Shown: positions 5,059 through 6,163 of the stretch, piece by piece
Layout: each line of letters begins with the position of its first letter
Numbering within the stretch: the stretch's first letter is position 1
Origin: an uncultured Eubacteriales bacterium
GTDB taxonomy: Bacteria > Bacillota > Clostridia > Oscillospirales > CAG-272
NCBI GenBank assembly: GCA_934526185.1
Contig: CAKTAA010000123.1
Coordinates: 1 to 6,163, forward strand
DNA length: 6,163 bases
Direction of reading: 5' to 3'
Notes under the pieces: model-generated
What the model was told of the DNA's origin: nothing
Database searches by the model: none
Seen by the model: the letters and a program-made list of their open reading frames with translations, nothing else
Made by a program: the position numbers and the translations under genes

Positions 5059-6163
5059 ATGAAAATGACGGAAGAACAATTCAAAACCATACGTCGGCAG
5101 ATTGAAGTGCTTGCCTCCGGCGACGGCTTTTATGCTAAAAAGCTTCAGGGAATTGATATCGGAAGGATAAAAACGCAGGAGGATTTTGAGTCGTTGCCCT
5201 TTACCTGGAAAGGGGATTTAAGAGAGGCGTACCCCTTGGGGCTGCAGGCTGTTCCGGATAGCGAAATTGTAAGGATTCATTCTTCCTCCGGTACGACGGG
5301 AACGCCTGTGATTATTCCATATACCCGTGAGGACGTTGAGGACTGGGCTGAGATGTTCCGGCGCTGTTATGAGACGGCGGGCGTCACACCGCTTGACAGG
5401 ATACATATCACACCCGGCTACGGTCTGTGGACTGCGGGCGTCGGATTCCAGAACGGCGCGGAGCGTCTGGGCGCAATGGCTATTCCTATGGGGCCGGGAA
5501 ACACGGACAAACAGCTTCGCATGATGATGGATATGCGGTCGACCGTGCTTTGTGCGACCTCGTCTTATGCGCTGCTTCTGGCAGAGGAAATTGCACGGCG
5601 CGGCATCGGGGATAAAATTCATCTGCGAAAGGGTATTATTGGTTCCGAACGCTGGGGTGAAAAAATGCGCAAGCGGATTGCAAGCGAGCTTGGCGTTCAG
5701 CTCTATGATATCTACGGTTTAACAGAAGTGTACGGACCGGGAATCGGCATTAGCTGCGACCATGCATGCGGCATGCATATGTGGGACGATTATCTGTATT
5801 TTGAAATAGTCGATCCCAAAACAGGTACCGTGCTGCCGGACGGAGAGATCGGCGAGCTTGTCATTACAACACTGCGCAAGCGCGGAGCGCCGCTTATCCG
5901 TTACCGTACGCACGATTTGACAAGAATTCTCACCGGAGACTGTCCGTGCGGCTGCAAATTTCCAAGAATCGATACCATTCTCGGCCGCACGGATGACATG
6001 GTCAAGGTCCGCGGCGTCAATATCTTCCCGAGCCAAATCGATGAAATGCTGGCGGGAATCAAGGGTGCATCAAGCGAATATCAGTTAATAATCGATCATC
6101 TGGAGGGAAAGGATATCTGCACTTTGTTTGTAGAAGCGGAGCGCGACGTGAATTTTTATGAGC
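5059..6163 (+). CDS. paaK: Phenylacetate-CoA ligase family protein, C-terminus cut by window edge
   Basis: The frame stays open from ATG at 5059 to the right edge, 368 codons of a family usually near 430 residues. PaaK-type AMP-forming ligases convert aryl acetates, ATP and CoA into aryl-acetyl-CoA via an acyl-adenylate. Visible motifs: the P-loop SSSGTTGTP (75-83), YGLTE (219-223), RYRTHDL (281-287), and GRTDDMVKVRG (309-319) leading to the C-terminal domain. Cysteines 233 and 237 with H240, and the CPCGC group at 295-299, resemble conserved putative metal-binding positions in related ligases. The N-terminus appears about 20 residues shorter than in typical members, starting near the segment before LPFTWKGDLREAYP. 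The start is uncertain: GTG at 5044 is in frame but has AGGA only three bases upstream, while ATG 5059 lies 12 bases after AAAGGTG. No promoter was seen in the 115-base gap after iorB, so it probably belongs to the ior operon and handles the same aryl-acetyl-CoA pool. Confidence 0.9.
   Translation, partial: MKMTEEQFKTIRRQIEVLASGDGFYAKKLQGIDIGRIKTQEDFESLPFTWKGDLREAYPLGLQAVPDSEIVRIHSSSGTTGTPVIIPYTREDVEDWAEMFRRCYETAGVTPLDRIHITPGYGLWTAGVGFQNGAERLGAMAIPMGPGNTDKQLRMMMDMRSTVLCATSSYALLLAEEIARRGIGDKIHLRKGIIGSERWGEKMRKRIASELGVQLYDIYGLTEVYGPGIGISCDHACGMHMWDDYLYFEIVDPKTGTVLPDGEIGELVITTLRKRGAPLIRYRTHDLTRILTGDCPCGCKFPRIDTILGRTDDMVKVRGVNIFPSQIDEMLAGIKGASSEYQLIIDHLEGKDICTLFVEAERDVNFYE

Noticed and set aside
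1..6163. CRISPR array, tRNA, rRNA, insertion sequence or phage attachment site
   Set aside because: No regularly spaced repeats, no cloverleaf or rRNA core sequence, no transposase or integrase, and no paired terminal repeats with target duplications were seen on either strand.

Overview
The window looks like a chromosomal segment from a low-to-moderate GC, probably anaerobic and spore-forming Firmicute of the clostridial type. The evidence is a SpoVB-like flippase, a YitT/DUF2179 membrane protein, purine-rich Shine-Dalgarno sites with TTG/GTG starts, a consensus sigma-A promoter, and a ferredoxin-linked 2-oxoacid oxidoreductase. I could not assign a genus. No CRISPR array, tRNA, rRNA or insertion sequence was found.

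Layout. (1) 1-552, minus strand: the N-terminal 184 residues of a SpoVB-like MOP/MATE-type flippase that continues beyond the left edge. (2) 695-1630, plus strand: a YitT-family membrane protein, divergent from the flippase across a 142-bp intergenic region that also holds a sigma-E-like promoter candidate for the flippase. (3) 1631-2395: a 765-bp gap with no convincing protein gene. On its minus strand it carries a structured RNA of about 190 nt that ends in a strong intrinsic terminator and has the end-pairing and central-bubble layout of 6S RNA. The same gap holds several perfect dyads and a consensus extended -10 promoter pointing right. (4) 2396-6163, plus strand: iorA, a possible 37-codon small ORF, iorB and paaK (cut by the right edge), most likely one operon from the promoter at 2279-2307.

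Function. IorA and IorB form indolepyruvate:ferredoxin oxidoreductase, which interconverts aryl pyruvates (from Trp, Phe, Tyr) and aryl-acetyl-CoA with ferredoxin as electron carrier. PaaK-type ligases interconvert aryl acetates and aryl-acetyl-CoA using ATP. Together they link free aryl acetates to aromatic amino acids. The flow may be fermentative (amino acid to aryl acetate) or assimilatory (reductive carboxylation of scavenged aryl acetate); sequence alone does not settle this.

The least explained parts are the minus-strand RNA, the 37-codon ORF whose stop overlaps the iorB start as ATGA, and the dyad-rich gap between the YitT gene and iorA. The protein genes themselves are conventional.
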